Source of the DNA: an uncultured Bacteroides sp.
GTDB lineage: Bacteria; Bacteroidota; Bacteroidia; Bacteroidales; Bacteroidaceae
DNA: 64,000 nucleotides
Assembly: GCF_963677945.1 (NCBI RefSeq)
Contig: NZ_OY782578.1
Span: forward strand, 1-64,000
Reading direction: 5' to 3'
In this document: piece after piece, positions 54,467-62,794 of the stretch
Position numbering within the stretch: position 1 is the stretch's first letter
Layout: every line of letters begins with the position of its first letter
Program-made: the position numbers and the translations under genes
The notes under the pieces: generated by a model
The model's database searches: none
What the model saw: only the letters and a program-made list of their open reading frames with translations
Told to the model about the DNA's origin: nothing

Positions 54467-54556
54467 TTAATAAAACTCATTCAATTCTTCTATTGTTGCA
54501 TTTCCTCATCCGCACAACAATAATCCACAAACTAAAAATATAATAATATTTTTCAC
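54467..54556 (-). pseudogene. Lipoprotein gene remnant
   Basis: A GTG at 54556 starts VKNIIIFLVCGLLLCG, a lipoprotein signal, followed by TGA where the lipobox cysteine codon TGT or TGC would be. The frame then reads GNATIEELNEFY before a TAA. This looks like a signal peptide inactivated by one base change in a gene whose body is lost. Evidence is short, so the call is tentative. Confidence 0.3.
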
Positions 54557-54895
54557 TTCTACCAAGTTTAATAAACAACAATTTAAGGCATTAAGATCTT
54601 ATTTTATATTTAATCCTACAGCATCCAAACATTTGTCTGTTTAACTATTGTTTCTACAGAAAAAGAATAAATACATTTGGTAAATTTAATATATCTTATT
54701 GAATTACTGACATCTTTAGAATGATTATTATATATTACATAGATGTAAAAAAATGACTTTAAATCAATTTTGGTGGCAGCTGTGGCAGGAAAAAAGACCT
54801 TTTTGGCTTCCCAGAAATAGAAATTTGAAAATTATGCAAATTGGAGTAGCTAACTAAAATCGAACATAAAGTTAAGCTAAATGTTTTAACTTATT

Positions 54896-55192
54896 ATGGG
54901 AGAAAGAAAAGAATACGACTCTGATTTCAAAGTCAACGCAGTCAAATTAAGCTATGAGAGAAAGAACCTCACTGGCTTATCCAGAGATCTTGGTATAACG
55001 CCATATCTGATCTATCGTTGGAGAAAAGAATATAGCCAATATGGTGAAGGAAGTTTTCCTGGCAATGGAGTTCCTAAGTTGACTCCTGAGGAGAAAGAAA
55101 TAGCCGAGCTTAGAGAAAAGCTTCGAAAAATAGAAGTTGAAAATGAAATATTAAAAAAAGCGCTTCACATTATCTCCAAGAGCGATCGATGA
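54896..55192 (+). CDS. IS3-family transposase OrfA
   Basis: The 98-residue protein binds the element ends. It has a helix-turn-helix (YDSDFKVNAVKLSYERKN through LGITPYLIYRWRKEY) and a C-terminal leucine-zipper-like coiled coil (AELREKLRKIEVENEILKKA). The run of seven A followed by G at 55153-55160, in the frame A AAA AAA G, is a likely -1 slippery site. The -1 frame stays open into orfB, so an OrfAB fusion is expected. Confidence 0.92.
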   Translation: MGERKEYDSDFKVNAVKLSYERKNLTGLSRDLGITPYLIYRWRKEYSQYGEGSFPGNGVPKLTPEEKEIAELREKLRKIEVENEILKKALHIISKSDR

Positions 55193-56079
55193 TTTATCAG
55201 TTCATACGTTCCAATGATAAGATCTGGCCGATTGAGGTAATGTGTAATGTTCTTAAAGTGTCCCGAAGTGGTTATTACAGATGGATTAAAGGTCCTCAAA
55301 GCAGACGGGCCGTAAAACGTAAATCCATCTGTAAAGAAATTCAGATTGAATACTTTCTGGCAAAATGCCGTTATGGAAGTATACGAATAACTAAGGAGCT
55401 AAATAAAAGGAATGTAAAGATTTCCAGAACAACTGTTGCACATTATATGAAAGAGATGGGTATTCAAAGCAAATTATCAAAGAAATATAAGATTACTACA
55501 GATTCAAATCATTCCGAACCGGTGGCAAATAATATTCTTAACCGATCTTTTGAGATGGATATACCTTCAAAGGCTTGGGTCTCTGATATTACTTATATAC
55601 CAGTCGTTGGAGGATTTCTATATTTAACAAGTGTGATTGATCTTTTTGACAGAAAAATAATTGGATGGAGTGTTAGCGAAAATATGGCAAGTGAATCGAC
55701 TGTCATACCAGCCTTTAATATGGCTGTAAGCAATCGTAAACCTCAAATGCAAATGATATTTCATTCTGACAGAGGCTCACAATATGCCAGCAAAGCTATG
55801 GTTAGTATGTTGAGATCCTATGGTATTTGTCAAAGCATGAGCCGTAAAGGAAATTGCTGGGATAACGCTGTTGCAGAGAGTTTCTTTAAAACGTTAAAGG
55901 CAGAACTTATCTATGGGAATAAGTTATTGTCTAAAGGAAAAATGAAAACGCAATTATTTGAGTTTATCGAAATATGGTATAATAGAAAAAGAAGACATTC
56001 TGCTCTTAAGAACCTCACTATTGAGGAATATTGGAATGAATATATTCAGAAAATTAATAAATTGTCGAATGTTGCTTAA
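55189..56079 (+). CDS. IS3-family transposase OrfB (DDE integrase)
   Basis: The 296-residue catalytic part has an HTH_21 region (about 45-105) and the rve integrase core. The acidic triad is visible as Asp in AWVSDITYIP, Asp in FHSDRGSQYAS and Glu in NAVAESFFKTLKAE. Its ATG overlaps the orfA stop (ATGA). Expression is probably by frameshifting from orfA. Confidence 0.95.
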   Translation: MIYQFIRSNDKIWPIEVMCNVLKVSRSGYYRWIKGPQSRRAVKRKSICKEIQIEYFLAKCRYGSIRITKELNKRNVKISRTTVAHYMKEMGIQSKLSKKYKITTDSNHSEPVANNILNRSFEMDIPSKAWVSDITYIPVVGGFLYLTSVIDLFDRKIIGWSVSENMASESTVIPAFNMAVSNRKPQMQMIFHSDRGSQYASKAMVSMLRSYGICQSMSRKGNCWDNAVAESFFKTLKAELIYGNKLLSKGKMKTQLFEFIEIWYNRKRRHSALKNLTIEEYWNEYIQKINKLSNVA

Positions 56080-56246
56080 CCTTCTGTCTAATTTTAGTTG
56101 GCAATTCCAAATTGCGGAATTATCAAATTTTTATTTTCAGAATCGAAAAAAGTATTATTTTGCTGCCACTGCTACCACCTACTAAACTTTACACAATTAA
56201 TAATCAACCTATTACAAAATACAACAACAGGAGAATCAGCAAAAAA

Positions 56247-56383
56247 GGGTGGACAGGGTGGAGTAAAAAAAACCTTTTTCGGTTTCCAGAAAATAAATTT
56301 CAATAATTCTGCAAATTGCGGAATTATCAAAAATAGATTTCTCAGAACGAAAAAAGAACAATTTCTCTCCACCCTGTCCACCC
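56247..56383. repeat. Palindromic repeat element, copy 2 (uninterrupted)
   Basis: The arms GGGTGGACAGGGTGGAG (56247-56263) and CTCCACCCTGTCCACCC (56367-56383) are perfectly complementary over 17 bp. The interior has AACCTTTTTCGGTTTCC, then a central near-palindrome around GCAAATTGC with ATAATTC and GAATTAT on either side. The arm sequence differs from copy 1 at many positions, yet pairs within its own copy. No ORF is convincing. Confidence 0.8.
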
Positions 56384-56568
56384 CAATAAAGGTTATTGTA
56401 TTAATAATAAGAGAATTACTATTTCACATAATTTATTTAAAACGAAAAACCAACGATTTAATCGGTCAACTGATTATAGGCTTTGGAACAGTAGTAGTCA
56501 ACTGGAATCAGTTTAGTACAGTTCTCGGCAAATATTAATCATTTATTGGCGGGAGATTGCGGCAAACA

Positions 56569-56618
56569 TGTACATATTTGGAAGTAAACATGTACATGAT
56601 TGAGTTCAAACATGTACA
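56569..56618. repeat. Array of three TGTACA sites at exact 22-bp period
   Basis: TGTACA begins at 56569, 56591 and 56613, exactly 22 bp apart, each within ACATGTACAT. The array lies between the IS/repeat region and the 3' end of the lipoprotein gene. The period equals that of the four-site array at 21912-21983. Apart from the array and the partial GGCGGGAG word at 56549, nothing is seen in 56384-56714. Confidence 0.7.
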
Positions 56619-56714
56619 TGTTTGGGAAAAGATAACCTTATATTTTGGCTAATTAGTCTAGTTAAGTTGTCTAATTAGCCTATATCTTTGAATTATATTA
56701 TGCTGGGAAGTATT

Positions 56715-57542
56715 TTACTTACCTTTTGATTCCACCTCTATTTTCTTTTTCACGAAACGGATCTTCAGATTGGCTTCTTCCAGTTCTTTCTTTATCTGGT
56801 TAATTGAATTAAGAGCTTGCGCCAATTCGTAAACCTGACAAACGGCATTTCTATCGGCAGATGAGAAGCTTACCGCTTTTCTGCCATTACCTACAAATTC
56901 CAGTTTGAGGTTCTGACCTTTATTCATGTAAATAAATGCTGCAACTCCCCCATCGGCACCCATTCGGTAATCTACTTTTTCCGATTTTACGCCCATATCC
57001 GTTGATTCGTAAACATCGCGACTTGCTGGTGTTTCTGCAAAACTTCCGTCGAGTGCAGTTACACGGATGGAACGATGATGGATACTGGAACCTCCGTTAT
57101 AAATGGAAGTAAGTGCAAAAACACCGGTTTCACTAACCTGAGCTCGCAGGTAAGTACGACGGAGATTTTTTTCCACTGTCTGAGAAGGATGAAGGTAATT
57201 ACCTACAGTCTGGTATTCTGCATTCTTTTCCAGAACCAGACTTTTCTTTTTCTGATCAGCAGCAGCTTGTTTTATCTTTAACACGCTATCAAGATAAACA
57301 ACACTTCTTTCCTGCTCCTTTATTTCCACTTGCTCCATCAGACTAATTCCCTTTCTGCGGGCTTCAAATGCTTTGGGATAAAGTATTTTAATACTATCAA
57401 GCTGCAACTTTGCTTCACTATATTTACCTTGTGCATAGGCTTCTTCGGCCGCTTGTAATTTCAAGGCAGCTTCCTTTTCACCATTACCACTACACGCTGT
57501 GAGTGCTAATACTGTAAGTGCTATGAATCCAAACTTTCTCAT
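56715..57542 (-). CDS. Lipoprotein with TPR-like N-terminus, unknown function
   Basis: From the ATG at 57542 the protein has 275 residues, with a lipobox LTAC (Cys at about 17). An earlier in-frame ATG would add eight residues before the signal and is less likely. Residues 25-110 are helical with one TPR-like pair (EEAYAQGKYSEAKLQLDSIK) and coiled coil. The middle is beta-rich (HHRSIRVTALDG) and the end is a coiled coil (about 230-275). No family name is known to me. It is divergent from the cca-type gene. Confidence 0.65.
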   Translation of the reverse strand: MRKFGFIALTVLALTACSGNGEKEAALKLQAAEEAYAQGKYSEAKLQLDSIKILYPKAFEARRKGISLMEQVEIKEQERSVVYLDSVLKIKQAAADQKKKSLVLEKNAEYQTVGNYLHPSQTVEKNLRRTYLRAQVSETGVFALTSIYNGGSSIHHRSIRVTALDGSFAETPASRDVYESTDMGVKSEKVDYRMGADGGVAAFIYMNKGQNLKLEFVGNGRKAVSFSSADRNAVCQVYELAQALNSINQIKKELEEANLKIRFVKKKIEVESKGK

Positions 57543-57614
57543 ATTTATATTTGTTATAGAAGGCAAAAATACAATTAAATTGCCAAACCTATCCTTTACC
57601 TGCTCAAATTATTG

Positions 57615-57622
57615 TATTTTTG
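57615..57622 (+). promoter_or_regulatory. -7 box TATTTTTG of the cca-type gene
   Basis: TATTTTTG fits TAnnTTTG, 25 bp before the ATG at 57647; the -33 region is not consensus. Confidence 0.5.
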
Positions 57623-57646
57623 TACCTCTTTACAACATAGGATAAC

Positions 57647-59077
57647 ATGCAATTAACAACAGAAGAATTAAAAGAATATTTTAGCGACGAGATCTTTACA
57701 GCAATCTCTGAAACAGCTGAAGACCTCGGACTGGAATGTTATGCTGTAGGTGGATATGTGCGCGACATCTTTCTGAAACGCCCGTCGAAAGATATTGATG
57801 TGGTGGTTGTGGGAAGTGGAATAGCTATGGCACAAGCGCTGGGGAAGAAATTAGGAAGGCATGCACATGTTTCTGTTTTTAAGAATTTTGGAACTGCTCA
57901 GGTTAAATATCATCGCATAGAAGTGGAATTTGTTGGTGCCAGAAGAGAATCTTATCAAAGAGATTCACGAAAACCAATCGTGGAAAATGGCACGCTGGAA
58001 GACGATCAGAACAGACGGGATTTTACAATCAACGCATTGGCTGTATGCCTCAATGCCGATCGCTTTGGTGAATTGGTTGATCCCTTTAATGGTATGGAGG
58101 ATCTTAAAAACAGAATTATCCGTACTCCTTTAGATCCGGATATTACATTTAGTGATGATCCTCTCCGTATGATGCGGGGTATCCGTTTTGCCACTCAGCT
58201 TAATTTCCAGATTGAAGATGAAACTTTTGCATCGATAGCACGCAATAAAGAGAGAATTGAAATTATATCGAAAGAGCGCATTGCTGACGAATTAAATAAA
58301 ATACTGGGATCGCCAGTTCCCTCCATTGGCTTTGTATTGCTGGATGAGTGTGGATTATTAAAACTTATTTTCCCGGAGCTGGCAGCATTGCAAGGTGTTG
58401 ACAGCAGGAATGGCAGGGCTCATAAAGATAACTTCTATCACACTTTAGAGGTTGTTGATAATGCTGCTAAACGTTCAGATAATCTTTGGTTTCGTTGGGC
58501 TACTCTACTTCACGATATAGCTAAACCAACCTGTAAACGTTGGGAGCCTAAGGCGGGCTGGACTTTTCATAATCATAATTTTGTTGGTGAAAAGATGGTA
58601 CCAAACATCTTCCGAAGAATGAAATTACCGATGAATGAGAAGATGAAATATGTTCAGAAGCTGGTTGGTCTGCACATGCGACCGATTGTTCTTTCTGAAG
58701 ATATTGTAACAGACTCGGCTGTCCGCCGTCTGCTATTTGATGCCGGTGATGACATTGATGATTTGATGGCTCTGTGCGAAGCTGATATTACCTCAAAGAA
58801 CGAGGTTCGTAAGCAGAAGTTTCTGGAAAATTTCCAACTGGTACGTCAGAAGCTGAGGGATTTGGAAGAGAAAGACCGGATTCGTAACTTCCAGCCACCT
58901 ATTTCGGGTGAAGAGATTATGGAAGCTTTTGATCTGCGCCCATGCAGAGAAATTGGTACTCTTAAAAGTTCAATTAAGGATGCCATTCTGGATGGTGTTA
59001 TTCCAAACGAATATGAGGCTGCTTACAATTATATGCTTGAAAAAGCTGCAAAGATGAAACTTAAACCTGTAAAATAA
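57647..59077 (+). CDS. cca: CCA-adding tRNA nucleotidyltransferase type protein with HD domain
   Basis: The 476-residue class II nucleotidyltransferase has [21 protein letters not shown] (about 31-51; metal-binding DxD in DID), [11 protein letters not shown] (about 124-134) and the RNA-binding helical region. A C-terminal HD domain follows (HDIAKP near 288, HNHNFVGE near 308). The family adds or repairs the 3' CCA of tRNA; poly(A) polymerase activity is the alternative in some bacteria. The hemolysin III gene follows after 7 bp. Confidence 0.9.
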   Translation: MQLTTEELKEYFSDEIFTAISETAEDLGLECYAVGGYVRDIFLKRPSKDIDVVVVGSGIAMAQALGKKLGRHAHVSVFKNFGTAQVKYHRIEVEFVGARRESYQRDSRKPIVENGTLEDDQNRRDFTINALAVCLNADRFGELVDPFNGMEDLKNRIIRTPLDPDITFSDDPLRMMRGIRFATQLNFQIEDETFASIARNKERIEIISKERIADELNKILGSPVPSIGFVLLDECGLLKLIFPELAALQGVDSRNGRAHKDNFYHTLEVVDNAAKRSDNLWFRWATLLHDIAKPTCKRWEPKAGWTFHNHNFVGEKMVPNIFRRMKLPMNEKMKYVQKLVGLHMRPIVLSEDIVTDSAVRRLLFDAGDDIDDLMALCEADITSKNEVRKQKFLENFQLVRQKLRDLEEKDRIRNFQPPISGEEIMEAFDLRPCREIGTLKSSIKDAILDGVIPNEYEAAYNYMLEKAAKMKLKPVK

Positions 59078-59084
59078 TAAACAA

Positions 59085-59735
59085 ATGAGCCAGAAGAGAT
59101 ATACCAAAGGCGAGGAAATTGCCAATGCCAGTTCTCACGGATTGGGCATACTGCTTGGAATCACTGTCGGGATTTTCCTGATGCGTAGTGCTTTTGAGAC
59201 AAACAACAGGTGGATTATGGTTAGTTTTGCTATCTATCTGCTGGGGATGTTGTCTTCTTACATCACCTCTACTTGGTATCATGCCTGCCGGAATGAAAAA
59301 AGAAAAGCTTTACTTCGTAAGTTCGACCACGGAGCAATCTATCTGCACATTGCCGGAACGTATACTCCTTTTACATTGGTTGTTCTTAGGGATTCCGGAG
59401 CATGGGGATGGGCACTGTTTTCTTTTGTATGGCTTGCAGCAATAACGGGATTTATCCTGAGCTTTAAAAAACTAAAAGAGCACAGCAATCTTGAAACTAT
59501 CTGTTATGTAATTATGGGAGGAGTTATTCTTGTAGCCATAAAACCATTAGTTGATTGTCTCTATCCAACAGGATCTATCAGTACTCTCTATTGGCTTATT
59601 GGCGGAGGGGTTTCGTATATTATCGGGGCAGTTTTTTACTCGCTTACCAAACTACGTTACATGCATTCTGTTTTTCACCTCTTTGTTTTGGGAGGAAGCG
59701 TTTGCCACATTATTGCTATTTTCAATATCTTATAA
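59085..59735 (+). CDS. Hemolysin III family (PAQR-like) membrane protein
   Basis: The 216-residue protein has seven membrane helices. Conserved zinc-site residues are a Ser/His pair in NASSHGLGI near the N-terminus, Ser and His in STWYHA and FDHGAIYLHIAGTYTPF, and a C-terminal HSVFHLFVLGGSVCH. The family is the bacterial branch of the PAQR superfamily, with proposed hydrolase activity toward lipids. It shares a transcript with the cca-type gene and ends at a bidirectional terminator. Confidence 0.9.
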   Translation: MSQKRYTKGEEIANASSHGLGILLGITVGIFLMRSAFETNNRWIMVSFAIYLLGMLSSYITSTWYHACRNEKRKALLRKFDHGAIYLHIAGTYTPFTLVVLRDSGAWGWALFSFVWLAAITGFILSFKKLKEHSNLETICYVIMGGVILVAIKPLVDCLYPTGSISTLYWLIGGGVSYIIGAVFYSLTKLRYMHSVFHLFVLGGSVCHIIAIFNIL

Positions 59736-59757
59736 TTAAGATCAAAATATTGATAAC

Positions 59758-59791
59758 AAAAAAAGATGTCATTTTACGGACATCTTTTTTT
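59758..59791. terminator. Bidirectional terminator
   Basis: AAAAAAAGATGTC (59758-59770) pairs with GACATCTTTTTTT (59779-59791), giving T-tracts on both strands. It ends the cca-hemolysin III transcript and the arabinan-locus transcript. Confidence 0.85.
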
Positions 59792-59810
59792 GTTTTAGGC
59801 AGTTGCTATT

Positions 59811-60794
59811 TTAATTAATTCCTTCTGTTGTCATATTAATACGTTTTATTGTTCCATCGTTATTATAGAACAAACGATCTATACATACAGACCGGCGGAA
59901 ACTACTCCCTTGTGTATTAATGCCGCCATTGTGATAAATAAAATACCAGTTATTCTTAAACTCTATGATTGACTGATGATTGGTATTACTATTTCCGGCA
60001 ATTTCATTTAATATGCCTTTATATTCCCATGGACCGTTGATATTACGACTCATAGCGTAACAAATCTTTTCCGGAAATTCGGATGCATACGAAAGGTAAT
60101 ACCATCCTTTATATTTATGGATCCATGGTGCCTCGGTAAAGCGTGGAAGATTTTTAACCGGCATTATCGGTCCGTCAAGCTCAACCATATTCTTCTTTAA
60201 TTTGGCATAGTAACATTGAGTATTTCCCCAAAACAAATAAGCTTGTCCGTCATCATCTATAATAACAGTAGGGTCAATGTCGTCCCAGCTTATTTTTGTG
60301 TATTCGGTAGTCATGTCATTGGTTATTAACGCTGATCCCCTTGCATCACGGAAAGGACCGGTTGGACTATCGGACACAGCAACTCCAATTGCTTTTCCAT
60401 GAATTGTTCCATGCGAAACTGCTACATACCAGTAGAATTTACCATCCCGTTCTATTACCTGACTAGCCCAGGCATCACCTTTTGCCCATGAGAAATCAGA
60501 TGGTTTCAAAGGAATCGGATGCTCTGTCCACGTTTTCATATCCGAAGAAGAGAAAACAAGCCACTCATTCATTTCATAACGTTCTTTTGGTGCAGGACAC
60601 TGGTCATGTCCTGCATAAAGATATACTTTTCCGTTATAAACCAATCCGGCAGGGTCAGCTGTAAATTTATGCTTAATCAAAGGATTTCCATTTGCAACAA
60701 ATGTGGTATCCTGAGTCTCTGCCAATATTCCGCTACTACTTAACAAAGCGGCACACAAAAGTACTAATCCTGAAATTCTATTTCTTAACATCAT
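59811..60794 (-). CDS. Glycoside hydrolase family 43 enzyme (arabinofuranosidase/xylosidase type)
   Basis: The 327-residue secreted enzyme has a signal peptide (about 1-26) and a five-bladed propeller. The GH43 triad is recognisable: Asp in KFTADPAGLVY (base), Asp in WDDIDPTVIIDDDG (pKa modulator) and Glu in FTEAPWIHKYKGWYYLSY (acid). No carbohydrate-binding module is attached. It lies 10 bp after the GH51 gene on the same transcript, so arabinose-containing side chains are the likely substrate. Confidence 0.92.
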   Translation of the reverse strand: MMLRNRISGLVLLCAALLSSSGILAETQDTTFVANGNPLIKHKFTADPAGLVYNGKVYLYAGHDQCPAPKERYEMNEWLVFSSSDMKTWTEHPIPLKPSDFSWAKGDAWASQVIERDGKFYWYVAVSHGTIHGKAIGVAVSDSPTGPFRDARGSALITNDMTTEYTKISWDDIDPTVIIDDDGQAYLFWGNTQCYYAKLKKNMVELDGPIMPVKNLPRFTEAPWIHKYKGWYYLSYASEFPEKICYAMSRNINGPWEYKGILNEIAGNSNTNHQSIIEFKNNWYFIYHNGGINTQGSSFRRSVCIDRLFYNNDGTIKRINMTTEGIN

Positions 60795-60804
60795 TCAAGT
60801 CCTC

Positions 60805-62766
60805 TTATTTTTTCACAAACTTATATACGGCAAATGTTTTAGCTCCTAATTTTACGTTCAGAACATTGCCTTCAATCTGAATATCTTCTTTCTGTGGAAG
60901 AACAGTATTTGGGTTTGCCAATGTGTTTTCAGCATCCAAATCGGATGAATGAAGAAGTGTTACAGTACCTGAAGTGAGTTGACCTTTCTTTATTCCATCT
61001 AATACCACACGGATATTTTGTTCTTTATCTGCTGTATTAGCGATTTTCACGATATAAGCTTTTTCGTTTTTATCCCATACAGCACTTGCATAAAGTTCAT
61101 CCTGACCAGTTACCGGCTTTTTATCCATAGTCAAAGAAAGAACATTGGTTCCTTTATTGTATGCGTAAAGTTGCTGAACATAGTAATTCACAGAACGTAC
61201 ACTGCTCATATTATCAAACCAGATTAAGTCCGGACGCCACTGCCATCCTTTTACATGTGCAAAAAGCGGAGCATAAGTAGCCATGTGAACCACATCGGCG
61301 TTACGTTCCAGTCCGGTCATAAACGCTGCTTCACAAAGAGCTGCATCGAAATTATTCTTTTTATTCTGTGCATGGCAGGCATATTCACCGGCAAACACCT
61401 TCGGACCTTTTCTGTCGTAATTATCATAGCGAGCAGCCTGAGTTAAGAACCATTTTTGAGAACGATAGAAATGCTCGTCAACCAGGTCAACTTTCAGACG
61501 TTTCATTTCCGGCCACAAATAATCGAACTTATCACCTTCAGAATCAGGGCCAGAAGATCCGATGATACGAATTTTTGGATAGGCTTTACGGATAGCTTTG
61601 ATAAATGGTTCCAGATGTTCTGGATATTCTTTTCCCCATTGCTCATTACCTACAGCAAGAAGTTTCAGGTTAAACGGAGCTGGATGACCCATATCTGCAC
61701 GTAATTTACCCCACTTAGTAGTAACATCACCATTAGCAAACTCAATTAAATCGAGCGCGTCCTGAATATAACAATCCAACTTATCAACAGGCACATGAGC
61801 TTTTGAGTCTTTATTCTGGAACTGACAAGCAAGTCCGCAATTAATTACAGGAAGAGGCTCTGCTCCAATTTCTTCTGACAATAAGAAATATTCATAGAAT
61901 CCCAATCCATAAGTTTGGAAATAATCCGGATAAAAACGGTTGGTAAAAGTATATTGCCAACGGTTAGTATTAAGCGGGCGGTTCTCAACAGGACCTACCG
62001 AATTTTTCCAATTATAACGAGTATCAATATCAGTACCTTCAACAATACATCCACCTGGGAAGCGGAACACACCCGGTTTCAAATCGGCAAGAGCCTGCAC
62101 AAGGTCTTTGCGCAAACCACCTTCACGACCTTTCCATGTATCAACCGGGAAAAGAGAAACGTGATCCATATCAATATCTCCTTTTGATGTAAGGAAGATT
62201 CTGACCAAAGCTTTTGCATCGGTTTCCGGTGAAGTAAGAACTACTTCGTATTTCTTCCAGTCGGCAGAAGTTACATTCAATGTTTGTTTTGCAACCGGAT
62301 TATTATTTGAGTTTACAAGTTCTATTCTAAAACTTTGAGATTCACCACCCTGAGGAAGGCGAGCCCATACACTAAAACGATATTGAGCATCTTTCTTAAT
62401 ACCTACACCAAAGAAACCTTCGTTTTCAAGTCCTGTTTGTTTATCAGGGTGTCCCGGATTTGAAAGGCGCACATAGTGTGGATTCTTATCAAAAGCTGGA
62501 TTATCAGTACGAACTTCAACATTACCGAATGATTTCCAACCCAGCAAATTCTGAGTAAACTCAAAGGAACGGTTCTTTATCAGTTCAGCATATAAGCCAC
62601 CATCGGCGCCGAAATTGATATCTTCAAAGAAGAGTCCATACATTGTTGATTGTATTTCCGCCCCGGGCTTACTGGTTTTTACAACCATCTCATGCTCGGT
62701 TTGTGCATTTAATGACATCCCCATGCAAAGGACTAAAGCAGATAATAATGATCTGTGCATTCTCAT
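60805..62766 (-). CDS. Glycoside hydrolase family 51 alpha-L-arabinofuranosidase
   Basis: The 653-residue enzyme releases alpha-L-arabinofuranose. A signal peptide (about 1-21, ending LNAQ) is followed by an N-terminal CBM-like beta-sandwich (about 60-210), a TIM barrel with acid/base Glu in LLAVGNEQWGKEY and nucleophile Glu in PKVFAGEYACHAQ, and a C-terminal beta domain. It lies between two GH43 genes in one operon, an arrangement typical of arabinan or arabinoxylan breakdown. Confidence 0.94.
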   Translation of the reverse strand: MRMHRSLLSALVLCMGMSLNAQTEHEMVVKTSKPGAEIQSTMYGLFFEDINFGADGGLYAELIKNRSFEFTQNLLGWKSFGNVEVRTDNPAFDKNPHYVRLSNPGHPDKQTGLENEGFFGVGIKKDAQYRFSVWARLPQGGESQSFRIELVNSNNNPVAKQTLNVTSADWKKYEVVLTSPETDAKALVRIFLTSKGDIDMDHVSLFPVDTWKGREGGLRKDLVQALADLKPGVFRFPGGCIVEGTDIDTRYNWKNSVGPVENRPLNTNRWQYTFTNRFYPDYFQTYGLGFYEYFLLSEEIGAEPLPVINCGLACQFQNKDSKAHVPVDKLDCYIQDALDLIEFANGDVTTKWGKLRADMGHPAPFNLKLLAVGNEQWGKEYPEHLEPFIKAIRKAYPKIRIIGSSGPDSEGDKFDYLWPEMKRLKVDLVDEHFYRSQKWFLTQAARYDNYDRKGPKVFAGEYACHAQNKKNNFDAALCEAAFMTGLERNADVVHMATYAPLFAHVKGWQWRPDLIWFDNMSSVRSVNYYVQQLYAYNKGTNVLSLTMDKKPVTGQDELYASAVWDKNEKAYIVKIANTADKEQNIRVVLDGIKKGQLTSGTVTLLHSSDLDAENTLANPNTVLPQKEDIQIEGNVLNVKLGAKTFAVYKFVKK

Positions 62767-62794
62767 AATTAATATATTAGTTTTTAGTTTGTAT

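Larger units (their letters stand above)
54842..56109 (+). mobile_element. IS3-family insertion sequence, 1268 bp
   Basis: The ends TGGAGTAGCTAACTAAAAT (54842 onward) and the complement of ATTTTAGTTGGCAATTCCA (ending 56109) are imperfect terminal inverted repeats that continue for about 30 bp. They start TG and end CA as in the IS3 family. The direct duplication AAT is present at 54839-54841 and 56110-56112. It carries orfA and orfB in the usual overlapping arrangement, and both frames are intact, so it may be active. Confidence 0.88.
54772..56179. repeat. Palindromic repeat element, copy 1 (interrupted by the IS)
   Basis: The left part (54772-54841) and right part (56113-56179) rejoin, after removal of the IS and one AAT, to an element of 137 bp. 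The arms GGTGGCAGCTGTGGCAG (54772-54788) and CTGCCACTGCTACCACC (56163-56179) pair at 15 of 17 positions. The interior matches copy 2 at 56247-56383 closely, including CAAATTGCGGAATTATC at the insertion point. Confidence 0.8.

Noticed and set aside
56098-56538. Plus-strand ORF of 146 codons across the second palindromic repeat
   Set aside because: It is made of the repeat arms and A+T-rich filler, starts inside the IS terminal repeat and resembles no protein.
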